Source: Candidatus Zixiibacteriota bacterium
Lineage (GTDB): Bacteria > Zixibacteria > MSB-5A5 > GN15 > JACZUZ01
Direction of reading: 5' to 3'
Assembly: GCA_024280835.1 (NCBI GenBank)
Contig: JAJRPJ010000015.1
Coordinates: 112,159 to 176,158 of the forward strand
DNA: 64,000 nucleotides
Part shown: piece by piece, positions 54,868 through 64,000 of the stretch
Numbering within the stretch: position 1 is the stretch's first letter
Layout: the number at the start of each line of letters is the position of its first letter
Notes under the pieces: model-generated
Databases searched by the model: none
The model's input: only the letters and a program-made list of their open reading frames with translations
What the model was told of the DNA's origin: nothing
Made by a program: the position numbers and the translations under genes

Positions 54868-56277
54868 TTATGAAACACTAACAATTTCGGCGACCAAATC
54901 AACTCCGACAGTGTCGCAAACTCTCGCTTGGCAGATTCCATTCTGCAAATCTTGTCCTGTAGCTACGTCTGACTCTTTCGTCGACTCTTCTGCGACAAGA
55001 TATACTAATTGATCTATGTCTGGACAGTCACCTTTGGTTCTTCCAATGGCCAAGACTTCTCGGCCATCGGGAACGGTTGGGGCGTCTAACTCCATGTTCT
55101 CGCCGACGACATCGATGAGAACGGTTTCACTGCGGCCAATTAACTGCGCATTCTTCGATTCGGCAATAGTCGACTGCAATTCATTGAGAGCCTCGACTCT
55201 CTCTTGCTTCAACTCCTCAGGTATTTGGTCGGGCATGAGGGCTGAAGAGGAACCGTCCTCCTTGGAGTAGGCGAAAGCTCCCATTCTATCGAATTCGAAC
55301 TCAGAGGCAAAATCCATCAATTCGCCGAAATCATCATTGGTCTCCCCCGGGAATCCAACTATGAAAGTCGTGCGAATGATTGCGTTGTCGCTCTTTTGCT
55401 TTATTTCGGCCAAAACCTGTTCTATCTTTGGTCTGCGAACCTGCCTGCGCATACGTGACAGCATGTCATTAGAGATATGCTGAAGAGGTAAGTCGTAATA
55501 TGGCAGCACCTTACTGCCATTACTTAAATAATCAATTAGGTCACTTCTTAGCGCTTGCGGGTGTAAATAAAGCAGTCGAATCCACTCGATTCCCTGCAAT
55601 TTCTCCAATTCGGCCAAAAGTTCAAGGATTTGAGTCTTGCCAGTGTCGCAGCCATAAAGGGTGGCTTCCTGTGATACTAGAATCAATTCCTTCTTGCCTG
55701 CTTCGGCTAGTTGAGCTGCCTCGGCGACAATATCGTCGATTGGCCGCGAACGAAAAGAGCCACGCATTTTGGGAATCACACAATAGCTGCATTTTCTATC
55801 ACAGCCGTCGGAGATTTTCAAATAGGCGTATGGGAGGCTGGTATCAATGTAGCGCCTCTCGCCTGCTAGATAGGAAAGCTTGCGCGTATCGACTGCCGAG
55901 CGTTTTGAGCTAACTGCGGTCCCATTTGATGGACTCTGACTAAGAGCTTTTGCTAGGGCATCTAGCTCACCTAATCCACAGGCTAAATCTATTTCAGGTA
56001 TGCCTTCAAGCAAGTCTGTCCCGTGCCGTTGACTCAAACAGCCAGCGGCAATCAAGTGAGATAGTTGACCGTCTTTGCGCATTTCGCCAAAACGAAGTAA
56101 CTCGCCGATAGACTCTTGCTTAGCAGGTAGGATAAAGCCGCAGGTGTTGACGATGACGGCATTGGCTTGCTCTGCGGTAGCAACTTGCTGATGGCCCTCA
56201 TTTAATAGGCGGCCAGCAATATAGTCGGCATCGACATCGTTTTTGGGACAACCCAAACGTTCAATATAAAATTTCAT
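54868..56277 (-). CDS. rimO: Ribosomal protein S12 methylthiotransferase RimO
   Basis: This radical-SAM enzyme adds a methylthio group to an Asp of ribosomal protein S12. The 469 residues show the MTTase domain with three Cys (C10 in RLGCPKN, C46 in NTCGF, C80 in AAGCLSQR) binding one iron-sulphur cluster. The radical-SAM cluster is C159-x3-C163-x2-C166 in DGCDRKCSYC. A TRAM domain is at the C-terminus. RLGCPKN and IPKMRGSFRSR distinguish it from MiaB. The length is normal. Confidence 0.95.
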   Translation of the reverse strand: MKFYIERLGCPKNDVDADYIAGRLLNEGHQQVATAEQANAVIVNTCGFILPAKQESIGELLRFGEMRKDGQLSHLIAAGCLSQRHGTDLLEGIPEIDLACGLGELDALAKALSQSPSNGTAVSSKRSAVDTRKLSYLAGERRYIDTSLPYAYLKISDGCDRKCSYCVIPKMRGSFRSRPIDDIVAEAAQLAEAGKKELILVSQEATLYGCDTGKTQILELLAELEKLQGIEWIRLLYLHPQALRSDLIDYLSNGSKVLPYYDLPLQHISNDMLSRMRRQVRRPKIEQVLAEIKQKSDNAIIRTTFIVGFPGETNDDFGELMDFASEFEFDRMGAFAYSKEDGSSSALMPDQIPEELKQERVEALNELQSTIAESKNAQLIGRSETVLIDVVGENMELDAPTVPDGREVLAIGRTKGDCPDIDQLVYLVAEESTKESDVATGQDLQNGICQARVCDTVGVDLVAEIVSVS

Positions 56278-56505
56278 ACGTACAGTTATTCTAGTTTCTT
56301 TTGTCTTCTAAATGTAATTGCTTCTTGAACTCATATCTTCTTTGGACATCGGTTGTCTGCCTGTTTGCATTCTTAACAAACTATTCAGCTACTAAAGCGT
56401 CTTAACCAATGAATCAATATACGGAAAAATCAGGACGTGTGTAGAAGAAGGTTGAGATTAATTTCTGGAGTGGATAAGGTTGAAATTGTTGCGTTTGGCT
56501 TGTGA

Positions 56506-57192
56506 TTAGCCTGGGATTTCGATAATTTCAGTGGAATCAGGAAAGGTTGGTTGATAGAGCAGACTATCAACTGTTTGGGACTTACTCTCTGAGCCAATGA
56601 GAATGCGATTGATTTCATCGTTTATGTCAAAATACTCCATTGCAACAATTCGCTTTTTCTGCGGACTCAATGTTACCGTAAGTGAATCTGGGGCTTTGCC
56701 CTGATATTCTTTTAGGATACTGAGTTGGTAAATTGAATCAGGTAAAGTTGTCCTGACAGTGTAGTAGTCGTGGAAGTGTCTGAAGAAAAGAAAACTATCA
56801 TCTAGGCGTTGTCCAGGCTTTAGGCAATTCCGCGAGGCTTGCGCGTAGATTGCGCTGTACTCCCATAGACATTGACCATCGAAAAGAAACTCATCTTCTC
56901 CGAGCTTCGTTCTGTAGCGACCGTCAGCGGCAAAGGTGATTGTACCATCAATAGTGTCGGCTGTTCCAAAGAAGTCAGAGACAACAATATGCTTGAATTC
57001 GATTACTGTTTGCGGATTTGAGTTGTACTGTTCAGCCAAACTTTCGAACAATGAAGGGCTTTTATCGTTGGAGTTTTTGTCATTGGCTAAAACAGTACCT
57101 ACCAAAGTAAGCGCTGATATTAGAACAGCCAGCGCAATACTAGTGTTGATTCGATTCTGAATATTTCTTTTCTGAATATTTTCTTGAAGCAT
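56506..57192 (-). CDS. LolA-like periplasmic lipoprotein carrier
   Basis: The 228-residue protein has a signal peptide (hydrophobic stretch about 18-36, cleavage near VLA). Its beta-rich fold pattern is of the LolA/LolB type: TVIEFKHIVVSDFFGT, GTITFAADGRYR, ECLWEYSAIY-like strand pairs and DSLTVTLSPQKKRI near residue 175. LolA ferries lipoproteins from inner to outer membrane. Similarity is by pattern and context (27 nt after ftsK, as in many genomes), so assignment is moderately sure. Confidence 0.78.
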   Translation of the reverse strand: MLQENIQKRNIQNRINTSIALAVLISALTLVGTVLANDKNSNDKSPSLFESLAEQYNSNPQTVIEFKHIVVSDFFGTADTIDGTITFAADGRYRTKLGEDEFLFDGQCLWEYSAIYAQASRNCLKPGQRLDDSFLFFRHFHDYYTVRTTLPDSIYQLSILKEYQGKAPDSLTVTLSPQKKRIVAMEYFDINDEINRILIGSESKSQTVDSLLYQPTFPDSTEIIEIPG

Positions 57193-57218
57193 TTGAGATT
57201 CTCAGATTTTCCAGAAGA

Positions 57219-59684
57219 TTAGCTGACCATCGATTCGGCGTCTTGGCCCATGGAGCCACGAATTTCATCAAGGTATGATTGGTCAACGAGAACTTGCCTC
57301 GCTTTACTGCCATCATACGGGCCAATGATACGACTTTCTTCCATCCTGTCAATCAATCTGGCGGCTCGTTGATAGCCAACACCCAGTCGACGTTGGAGAA
57401 GTGATACCGAGGCTTGTTTGTGGTGCATGACAATCTCGATAGCTTCTAGATAGACAGGGTCGACCTTTTCTGCCTTGGTGGATTTGTTTAGGTCTTCGTC
57501 AGTGATTTCCTTTGAGACTGCCTCTATGCGTGGCACTTCAATTTTCTGAGAGCGAATGCGGGCGACGACTTTATCGGTTTCTTCACTGGTTATCAATGCG
57601 CCATGCAATCGAATCAAGTCTGGCTGTCCAGCCCACTGGAAAAGCATATCACCTTGGCCTAATAATTTTTCGGCTCCATTGGCATCGAGAATAGTGCGTG
57701 AGTCTGTCTTTGACGGCACATGGAACGCGATTCTTGAAGGAAAGTTGGCTTTAATCAGACCTGTGATAACATCCACCGAAGGACGCTGAGTGGCTAGAAT
57801 CAAGTGGATGCCGACTGCACGCGCCATTTGCGCTAGTCGAGTAATAAGAAGTTCGGTCTTGGCTGATGTTTGCGTCATCATCAAGTCCGCTAGTTCATCG
57901 ATTATGATAACTAAGTATGGCAGTCTTTTGGTTGTCTCTTCCATTTTTCGATTGTAATCGACAATATTGCGAACACCATGAATCGCTAGCTTTTTGTAAC
58001 GGTTTTCCATTTCAGTGACAGCATCAGCGAGCACACGTTCGGCTTTACGTGGATTAGTGACTACTGGCTGCTCGAGATGTGGGATACCTGAGTAGACTGA
58101 TAGTTCCAGCATTTTTGGATCAATGAATATGAAGCGCAAGTCTTCTGGGGACATACGATAGAGTAGGCTGGTGATAATGGCATTGATACAGACGGATTTT
58201 CCTGAGCCTGTTGAGCCGGCAATTAGCAAGTGCGGCATCTTCGCCAAGTCTGCGACATGCGGCTCCCCAGAGACGGATTTTCCGAGAGCCACGGGTAATC
58301 TAATATCGGCGGATGTATATGAGCGTGATTTGATGACATCTTTGAGAAAGACAATTTCGCGGCGGCGATTGGGGACTTCGATTCCTACCGCGGCTTTACC
58401 AGGAATAGGAGCGACAATTCGAATGTGTTTAGCACGGAGAGCTAAAGCTAGATCGTCAGACAAATTAAGGATTTGATTGACTTTAACACCCAAGGCTGGT
58501 CGGAATTCGAAACGTGTGACTACTGGGCCAGGTAACATGCGAACTTCGCCGTTGATGCGCACTCCGAAAGTTGCTAGTGTCTCACGTAGCTCATTGGCTG
58601 TTGCAGCCATTTCGGATTGACTCTCGGAGGCTGCGCGACGTGGCGGTGTGCTGAGTAATTCTAATTCAGGAAGCTTATAGTCTTTGAGAGGTAGATTGGT
58701 TTGCTCACCACCCTCTGATGCTTCAGCTGTGTCATCACTACCACTGTTTGCATCTGTGCTTGAAGCTTGTGTAACTCGTGGAGTCAGCGCCTCTTTGGCA
58801 ATACTGTCCGCCGATGACTCCTCATTTGGTTCGTATCGAGATTCGAATGAGTCAGCGCTTGAGGTCCCGCGATTATCACTGAGAGCTTTCCGTAGGCGGT
58901 TTTCGAATTCACCGTCAGAAACTGATTCATTGTCATCCTCTTCCCCAGTGACGAAGGAAACTGCTGAGTCTAGCGAAATATCAGCTCGTCGTTGACGCCA
59001 CTCGGCGAATGAACCAAAGAGCCTGCCGAAGAATCCTCCAGCGCTTTTGCTGGCCGCTCGGCCTGTTTTTTTGACTGGTTCGGGAATTGTTTCGAGCTTC
59101 ACCGATTTAGGCAAGGCTAAAAGCAAAACAATCACAGCTAGAGTTCCAATGGTCAAAGTTGAGCCTGTGCCTCCAAGGAATTTGAGGGCGAAGAAATTTA
59201 TCTTTAGAGAGACCACTCCCCCGTAGCTTGCGAGAATGTCTATTGCTGAACGTTCAAGAGTTTGCGGCAAGGTTGAGAAATCTCCGAGGTTGTCAAAGAG
59301 CAATAAAGCCACTCCGAACAGCGCTGAATAGAGCGCCACTGGACGAGTGTATTGGGACCAGAATTTTTGATTCCAGAGCCAGAGACCAGAGCATAGCAGT
59401 CCGAGCGGAGCCAGATATGCTCCCCAACCAAAGAGAAAATAAAGCGCCATCGATAGATAAGCTCCGACTACACCACCGCGATTGTCGACTAGCTGGGAGC
59501 TATCACTGAGTGAGAGCAACTCAATCTTGCCGTCAAGAATCATCCTATCATCAATTATTCGATGACTCAGCAAAGAGATAATCAGTAGGAGACCGATAAA
59601 CATCGCTAACGAAGCGACTATCTTGCGGCGGCGCTCTATCGGAAGAGATTTTTTGCGGGTTCTTTTGCGGAATTTTCGGGCCAT
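57219..59684 (-). CDS. ftsK: DNA translocase FtsK/SpoIIIE
   Basis: This septum-bound hexameric ATPase pumps chromosome ends during division. The 821 residues have a basic N-terminus and four or five membrane segments (FtsK_4TM, about 25-190). A Ser/Glu-rich linker (about 235-345) leads to the motor with Walker A AGSTGSGKSVCIN and Walker B YLVIIIDELADLMM. A winged-helix gamma domain closes the protein (SVSLLQRRLGVGYQRAARL) and reads KOPS-like sites. The length is typical of the shorter FtsK forms. Confidence 0.97.
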   Translation of the reverse strand: MARKFRKRTRKKSLPIERRRKIVASLAMFIGLLLIISLLSHRIIDDRMILDGKIELLSLSDSSQLVDNRGGVVGAYLSMALYFLFGWGAYLAPLGLLCSGLWLWNQKFWSQYTRPVALYSALFGVALLLFDNLGDFSTLPQTLERSAIDILASYGGVVSLKINFFALKFLGGTGSTLTIGTLAVIVLLLALPKSVKLETIPEPVKKTGRAASKSAGGFFGRLFGSFAEWRQRRADISLDSAVSFVTGEEDDNESVSDGEFENRLRKALSDNRGTSSADSFESRYEPNEESSADSIAKEALTPRVTQASSTDANSGSDDTAEASEGGEQTNLPLKDYKLPELELLSTPPRRAASESQSEMAATANELRETLATFGVRINGEVRMLPGPVVTRFEFRPALGVKVNQILNLSDDLALALRAKHIRIVAPIPGKAAVGIEVPNRRREIVFLKDVIKSRSYTSADIRLPVALGKSVSGEPHVADLAKMPHLLIAGSTGSGKSVCINAIITSLLYRMSPEDLRFIFIDPKMLELSVYSGIPHLEQPVVTNPRKAERVLADAVTEMENRYKKLAIHGVRNIVDYNRKMEETTKRLPYLVIIIDELADLMMTQTSAKTELLITRLAQMARAVGIHLILATQRPSVDVITGLIKANFPSRIAFHVPSKTDSRTILDANGAEKLLGQGDMLFQWAGQPDLIRLHGALITSEETDKVVARIRSQKIEVPRIEAVSKEITDEDLNKSTKAEKVDPVYLEAIEIVMHHKQASVSLLQRRLGVGYQRAARLIDRMEESRIIGPYDGSKARQVLVDQSYLDEIRGSMGQDAESMVS

Positions 59685-59739
59685 ATCAATGCGAAGATAG
59701 CTTCCTAGTTACTTGCTATGCAACATTCAAATTGTCGCT

Positions 59740-62700
59740 CTATAGAGGAAGCTGTCTACCCAAGCTTGAGGTCAGAGATTTCTCAAGCTTGATATCAGGT
59801 ATGGCGATGACATTCACGCGAAAGCTAAAGCCACGATTAGATCCAGATGGTGTCCAGTTAAAGACACCTTCCCAGCGATGTAGAATTCTGTGAATACGTA
59901 AATTGCGGTTAACTGTGCTCTTATTGAAGATATCGTACGACTGGGTGTAATCGATGGTCATATTGGGCGTTAGCTGCAAGTTGACTCTGATGGTGGCGAA
60001 ATTGCGTTTGATTGGGTTGTTCTTGGTTTGCGAATAAGTGTGATTTAGGCTGAATGACCATGTGCGACTTTTGGTGCGATCACCTTGAGAGTTGGAACTG
60101 ACAGGCAATGGCGCATTACGTGGAGCGCCGATTCTTGGACCACTTGGAGGGCCAAGCGATTCAGGAATGTAATTGAGAAACTCGCCAAAGTTGCCACCCG
60201 TTCCGAAGGAAGTGTTGACAGAAAGACTTTGCAGTCCGCCGTCTTCGTAGAAGGAATGCACCATGTTTCCCGACATTGTAACGCGCTTTATGACACTAGA
60301 TTGGAATCTTGTGTTCATGCTTGACCAGCGGCGCTCAGTAGCCTCGGGGTTGTAGCTCAGCGAAGAATTGAGAGTTAAGAGTGTCAGTTTCTTGGATGAC
60401 TCTTCTGAGCCGACTTTGATTTCGAAGACATTGCGTAATCCGAAATTGATCAATTGCGAGCGGTTGGTGATGCTCCTAACACCAGCGAAAGCTGCCGCCG
60501 CTTTGGTGGCTTCATCAAAGCGGATATTGGGCGTATAGCTATATGATATTGACGGATTCATCTCATGCCTTATCCCCCGCAAACCGAACAGATTTGGATT
60601 GACTGTGCCATAGAGGTGGGTCGAAATGCTAGCATTGGCTGAAGTTGTGTAGGTACGGTAGAATCTGTCGGTTTGAATACCTGCACCCAGCGAGCGATTT
60701 GTGGCGTCAACATTGAACCAAGTTTCATTGTAACGTAGCGCAAACGATACAGGGAAATATTTCAGTATGGTGAAATTCGGTCCGATACTCGTGCCATGAC
60801 GATATGTAGTGAAAGCGCGTGTTGTACGTGATTCTGTTGTATCTATGGCTACGACATCAATTGTTGAACTTGTGTCAATCAGTGTATCGACACCGATTGA
60901 ATCCGCTGGGACTATGGTTGTATCGAAGATTGTAGCAAACACGGTGTCGATGGTGACAGTTGTGTCGGTGAGTGTCACAGTGAAATCGGTCGAGTCACGA
61001 CCTTCGGAGAAGTGGCGCAGGGTTGATGAGTAGCCCATACGGATTGTGTGATACCAGCGTTGCTCTTCTCTTGAAGGGGCTGAACCAAATATCTGCACGG
61101 CAGGTATGCTGAAAGTTAGGTTTGGAAATGTTTTTGTTTTACGTTTGTCGCCATCTAGATTTTCATCGGAGACAAAACTACCGTTTAGTGACGTTCGTCC
61201 GAAGTTCTTGCTGAAGTTGACTTGACTGCGGAGCGTTCGGGTTAGTCGAGCATCGAGATTGTCGGTGAAATCTGTGAAGTACTTTGAATCGGAGAGGAAA
61301 TTGCCAGAGGCGTTAAGATTGAAAGTTGGACTGATAGTTTGGCGATGATTGAAATTAAATCGCCAGCGTTTGGTTTTTGTTTGTTGGAAGAAGTTATCGA
61401 AACTATTGGTATAGGCTATCGAGGCGGCGACATTGCCACTGAATGAATAGCGTTTATTGTAGCGGACTTGTGATGAAAATGCAGGGCCGCTGGATTCATA
61501 ATAGTCCATCCAACTTTGAATATCCCAGTATTCACTGGCCGCCCAATAGTAGCCAAGATTTGCGAGGAATCTTCCACCACGGTTGAAGTTGCCAAAGCGG
61601 AAGTTAAGAATCCCAGACCTGCGTCCTTCTTGCAATGGAAAGACGTAGAACGGCAATATGAAGACAGGGATTTTTTCGATAAAAAAGACAACTGGTTTGG
61701 CAATCATCTGTTTACCACGAATCATCTTCATGTGCTTTGACCAAAAGTGAAAATGGGGCGAGTCGTATTCGCAAGTTGTGTAGGTGCCCTCATTGACAAG
61801 AAAGATGTCATCTTTCTCCCGAAACAACTCAGCGCCCGTATAATAAGCTTCCTCGTATGCGGACTGGGATTGTATGATTAAGCCCTTACGAGTTGCCAGA
61901 GAAAACTCAATGTATGAGCCATCCACGTCTTGTGAGCCGTCCTGCAAGGTGACAACTCCCAAATATGGATCGGCTTCAGGCTCCTCTGTATTCGGTCCCA
62001 AGGAGTCAACCTCAAAGAGACTATCAACTGCAATTGTGTCTGTGGTGGCGGCGCTGTCGGTTGGTATTGATTCCTCGAAGATCTCTGGGGGCTGAATTGA
62101 GTAGGCTTGCACAAGGCGTTCAGCAGTATTGAAAATAATGCTGTCGGCCTTGAGGGACATAGGAGCTTGAATGACGCTGGCGATGCCCGCCAAAGTGATG
62201 ATTGAATCTGGTAGATTGAAACTGATTCTCTCTCCTGTGTAGTGGATACTGTCCACTACATTACTCCCTGCATCAGCTGAATCTATTAGACGGGTTTTCG
62301 CAGTGTTGTCTTGGATATAGTCGCCGACTACAGAGCCGAAGGCATTGACTGTGTGTAATACATTATCTTCGACATATAGCTGAATACTATCACCTGAGGC
62401 AGTATTGGTGGTAGCGGATTCGCCCGAAACTGGTACAGGTGTATAGAATGAGTAGGCCTGACCGAAAGCATCGACGCGATACAACAGTCCGTCGGAAAAA
62501 TTGAACGACAAATGTGAGCCAGTAATTTTGCTGGTAACTACACCTTTATTTGTTTCGGGTTGCGACGGAGCGTTCACGGCAACTGTGGCGCTATCGGATA
62601 GAGTCGTGTCAACTTCGCTTGAGTCCAGAACCGTTGAATCAGTAGGAGGTTCAAGTAATGTATCGTTTGGCACAGCAATAGAGCTGGCAAGAGTGTCAAC

Positions 62701-63594
62701 CTCTGTAGCAGTAGTTGTATCAATGAAAAGCGCCAGAGCGTCACCGTAGACATCAATACTTTCAGGTTTGCCGAAGAGAGATCGGATGGTGATGAAATCT
62801 CCACTGACAAAATTGCCCAGCCAGTCGATAGTCGCATCCTCGTAGATTCGCACACGGGCTGGGGTTCTTTCGATAATTGCGCAATCACCCGCCGCCCGAC
62901 TCTCGGCGTCGAGTATTACTACGTCCTCTTGGGCGACAGTTATTCCTGTCTCATAGTCGTAACGAATATAGAGAGCGCTTAGTGAGCGATGTATTGAAGT
63001 GTCAGGATAACCGAATTCGACGCGGGCGTCTTTCAGAAGTTCTAGTCGTTTGATGGCTCGGTCAATGAAGGCTTCTTTGGCTACCGCCCTAGTTGAATCC
63101 TTTGGCGAAATGATAACGACGCTATCTCCAGTGACATAGAGTGTGGAATCGGCAACGACATATTTCAGGGAATCTCCTGCGATTTCGCTTTCATCCTCTA
63201 TGAGAAAGACATGGCCTGTGGCATACATTACAGAATCAATGAGGTCATAGATTAGAGTATCCGAAAGCAGTTTCCTGCCTCCATCTCGAGACGCTCCATC
63301 CTGATAAATGACATTCCCCCACAAAATCAATCGTTTACCAGTTATCCATATCGAGCTATCACAGGTTAGTCGCACACCCCCTTGGTCGAAGCGTACATTA
63401 CCCATATTGACGATGGTGTCTGTGGCAGCCCCGCGTAGAATCTCCATAGAATTGGAGTGACGCAATTTGATAGGAGTGGATTGAGTCCAGCCGTTCTCGG
63501 CAAATACAAATAACACGGCGACAACTACTACAAACATCACAAGCGCTTTGGTGAGGGCTTGAAAAGCGATTATGGTTGTCTTACTAATTTCCAT
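59740..63594 (-). CDS. Very large LptD-like (OstA) LPS-assembly outer-membrane protein
   Basis: The 1284-residue protein has an N-terminal signal/anchor (about 12-35) and an OstA/LptA-like beta-jellyroll region (NVRFDQGGVRLTCDSSIW; RAAGDCAIIERTPARV). Two Asp/Thr/Ser-rich linkers (about 290-350 and 520-550) break up a second jellyroll section. The LptD beta-barrel starts near residue 610 (PHFHFWSKHMKMIRGK, PVFILPFYVFPLQEGRRSG) and runs to the C-terminus. LptD inserts lipopolysaccharide in the outer leaflet. At about 1.6 times the size of E. coli LptD it resembles the long forms of Bacteroidetes-type bacteria. No LptE partner is nearby. Confidence 0.88.
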   Translation of the reverse strand: MEISKTTIIAFQALTKALVMFVVVVAVLFVFAENGWTQSTPIKLRHSNSMEILRGAATDTIVNMGNVRFDQGGVRLTCDSSIWITGKRLILWGNVIYQDGASRDGGRKLLSDTLIYDLIDSVMYATGHVFLIEDESEIAGDSLKYVVADSTLYVTGDSVVIISPKDSTRAVAKEAFIDRAIKRLELLKDARVEFGYPDTSIHRSLSALYIRYDYETGITVAQEDVVILDAESRAAGDCAIIERTPARVRIYEDATIDWLGNFVSGDFITIRSLFGKPESIDVYGDALALFIDTTTATEVDTLASSIAVPNDTLLEPPTDSTVLDSSEVDTTLSDSATVAVNAPSQPETNKGVVTSKITGSHLSFNFSDGLLYRVDAFGQAYSFYTPVPVSGESATTNTASGDSIQLYVEDNVLHTVNAFGSVVGDYIQDNTAKTRLIDSADAGSNVVDSIHYTGERISFNLPDSIITLAGIASVIQAPMSLKADSIIFNTAERLVQAYSIQPPEIFEESIPTDSAATTDTIAVDSLFEVDSLGPNTEEPEADPYLGVVTLQDGSQDVDGSYIEFSLATRKGLIIQSQSAYEEAYYTGAELFREKDDIFLVNEGTYTTCEYDSPHFHFWSKHMKMIRGKQMIAKPVVFFIEKIPVFILPFYVFPLQEGRRSGILNFRFGNFNRGGRFLANLGYYWAASEYWDIQSWMDYYESSGPAFSSQVRYNKRYSFSGNVAASIAYTNSFDNFFQQTKTKRWRFNFNHRQTISPTFNLNASGNFLSDSKYFTDFTDNLDARLTRTLRSQVNFSKNFGRTSLNGSFVSDENLDGDKRKTKTFPNLTFSIPAVQIFGSAPSREEQRWYHTIRMGYSSTLRHFSEGRDSTDFTVTLTDTTVTIDTVFATIFDTTIVPADSIGVDTLIDTSSTIDVVAIDTTESRTTRAFTTYRHGTSIGPNFTILKYFPVSFALRYNETWFNVDATNRSLGAGIQTDRFYRTYTTSANASISTHLYGTVNPNLFGLRGIRHEMNPSISYSYTPNIRFDEATKAAAAFAGVRSITNRSQLINFGLRNVFEIKVGSEESSKKLTLLTLNSSLSYNPEATERRWSSMNTRFQSSVIKRVTMSGNMVHSFYEDGGLQSLSVNTSFGTGGNFGEFLNYIPESLGPPSGPRIGAPRNAPLPVSSNSQGDRTKSRTWSFSLNHTYSQTKNNPIKRNFATIRVNLQLTPNMTIDYTQSYDIFNKSTVNRNLRIHRILHRWEGVFNWTPSGSNRGFSFRVNVIAIPDIKLEKSLTSSLGRQLPL

Positions 63595-63726
63595 TAACTC
63601 TTAAACACATGAATTGGGTGATTATCGAAATATTACCGAAAACGGATAAATGGTATTTGTATAGTCAACTATTTTGGGATTAGGCTAATGGTCGCTCATC
63701 AAACTATTGCGTGACTACATGCCATA

Positions 63727-64000
63727 CTACTCTGCGTTTTCCACTCGCACATCGTTGACCAAAGAGCCAATCCCCTGAATTCGCACTTCGATTTGGTCGC
63801 CTTCGTGCAACTCCCCGACTCCAGCTGGAGCGCCAGTCAGTATAACGTCTCCGACCTCGAGAGTCATAATCGTCGAGATATAACTTACTATCTCCTCAGG
63901 AGAGAAAAGCATTTCATCGCTGATGGCTCTTTGCCTGAGGTTAAGATTCAAATAGGATTCGATTTCGATACGATCATATGAGCCGTCGGTACAGACCCAA
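63727..64000 (-). CDS. Fumarylacetoacetate hydrolase-family protein (C-terminal part; cut by window edge)
   Basis: The frame is open to the right window edge, so only the last 90 residues are seen. They show the FAH-family end: MLFSPEEIVSYISTIMTLE, then GDVILTGAPAGVGELHEGD and a C-terminal V-x-I-x-G-I-G-x-L segment. Family members hydrolyse or isomerise C-C bonds in aromatic-acid breakdown (for example acylpyruvases); the substrate cannot be told. The TTG at 63951 inside the frame is not the true start. Confidence 0.9.
   Translation of the reverse strand, partial: WVCTDGSYDRIEIESYLNLNLRQRAISDEMLFSPEEIVSYISTIMTLEVGDVILTGAPAGVGELHEGDQIEVRIQGIGSLVNDVRVENAE

Noticed and set aside
1..64000. CRISPR arrays, rRNA genes, prophage genes and insertion-sequence transposases
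   Set aside because: No regularly spaced repeats, rRNA signatures, phage structural genes or transposase frames were found on either strand.

Overview
The window looks like a chromosomal stretch of a didermal (Gram-negative-type) bacterium. It encodes outer-membrane biogenesis proteins (LptD-like, BamD, LolA-like, Big_5-type lipoprotein), murein enzymes and a standard bacterial translation set. CarA and CarB resemble the CPSase found in Bacteroidetes and in eukaryotic CAD, and the Big_5 protein and long LptD are of a style common in the FCB group and relatives such as Zixibacteria or Marinimicrobia. That placement is an inference from family resemblance; no 16S gene is present. Almost everything is ordinary core genome, mostly in long minus-strand runs. 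Both window edges cut genes (carB at the left, a fumarylacetoacetate hydrolase family gene at the right).

Layout. 1-4.8 kb: carA-carB (pyrimidine/arginine precursor) and a membrane glycosyltransferase. 5.2-7.0 kb: a cold-shock protein with a clear promoter and terminator, a membrane-anchored serine hydrolase and tRNA-Leu(CAA). 7.1-11 kb: an M32-family carboxypeptidase whose catalytic Glu is replaced by Ala, and a class A penicillin-binding protein with a palindrome-rich promoter. 11.3-18 kb (plus strand): tyrS, a TPR protein, a Big_5 lipoprotein, an MscS channel and an overlapping secreted protein. 18-21.2 kb (minus): a sugar-type ABC importer (two permeases and a binding protein); the binding-protein gene has an in-frame TAA directly after its lipobox cysteine. 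21.3-26 kb (plus): a zinc-ribbon microprotein, a DUF72 protein, a NatAB-type exporter and a D,D-carboxypeptidase with a terminator.

26-44 kb is one long minus-strand translation/RNA block. From upstream to downstream it runs proS, (terminator), rimP, nusA, infB, ylxP-like, rbfA, nrnA, truB, ribF, rpsO, pnp, an M16 peptidase, a polysaccharide deacetylase and leuS. This is the classic nusA-infB-rpsO-pnp operon order. It has a structured leader candidate before nusA and a strong hairpin just before pnp.

44.1-45.8 kb is the one clearly accessory locus. The 3' 57 bp of tRNA-Arg(CCG) is duplicated exactly, 885 bp apart, and between the copies lies a single gene for a secreted protein of unknown function. 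That gene starts 27 nt behind the intact tRNA with a strong Shine-Dalgarno. It looks like a site-specific insertion with no recombinase of its own. Beside it are three short palindromic repeats with fixed ends (GGC...GCCCCTAC) and different but self-complementary stems.

45.8-64 kb (minus) is envelope and DNA housekeeping: a cell-wall amidase, an NlpC/P60 peptidase, coaE, polA, nadD, bamD, a lytic transglycosylase, rimO, a lolA-like gene, ftsK, an lptD-like gene and a partial FAH-family gene. Many neighbours here and in the translation block overlap by 1-11 nt, indicating translational coupling.
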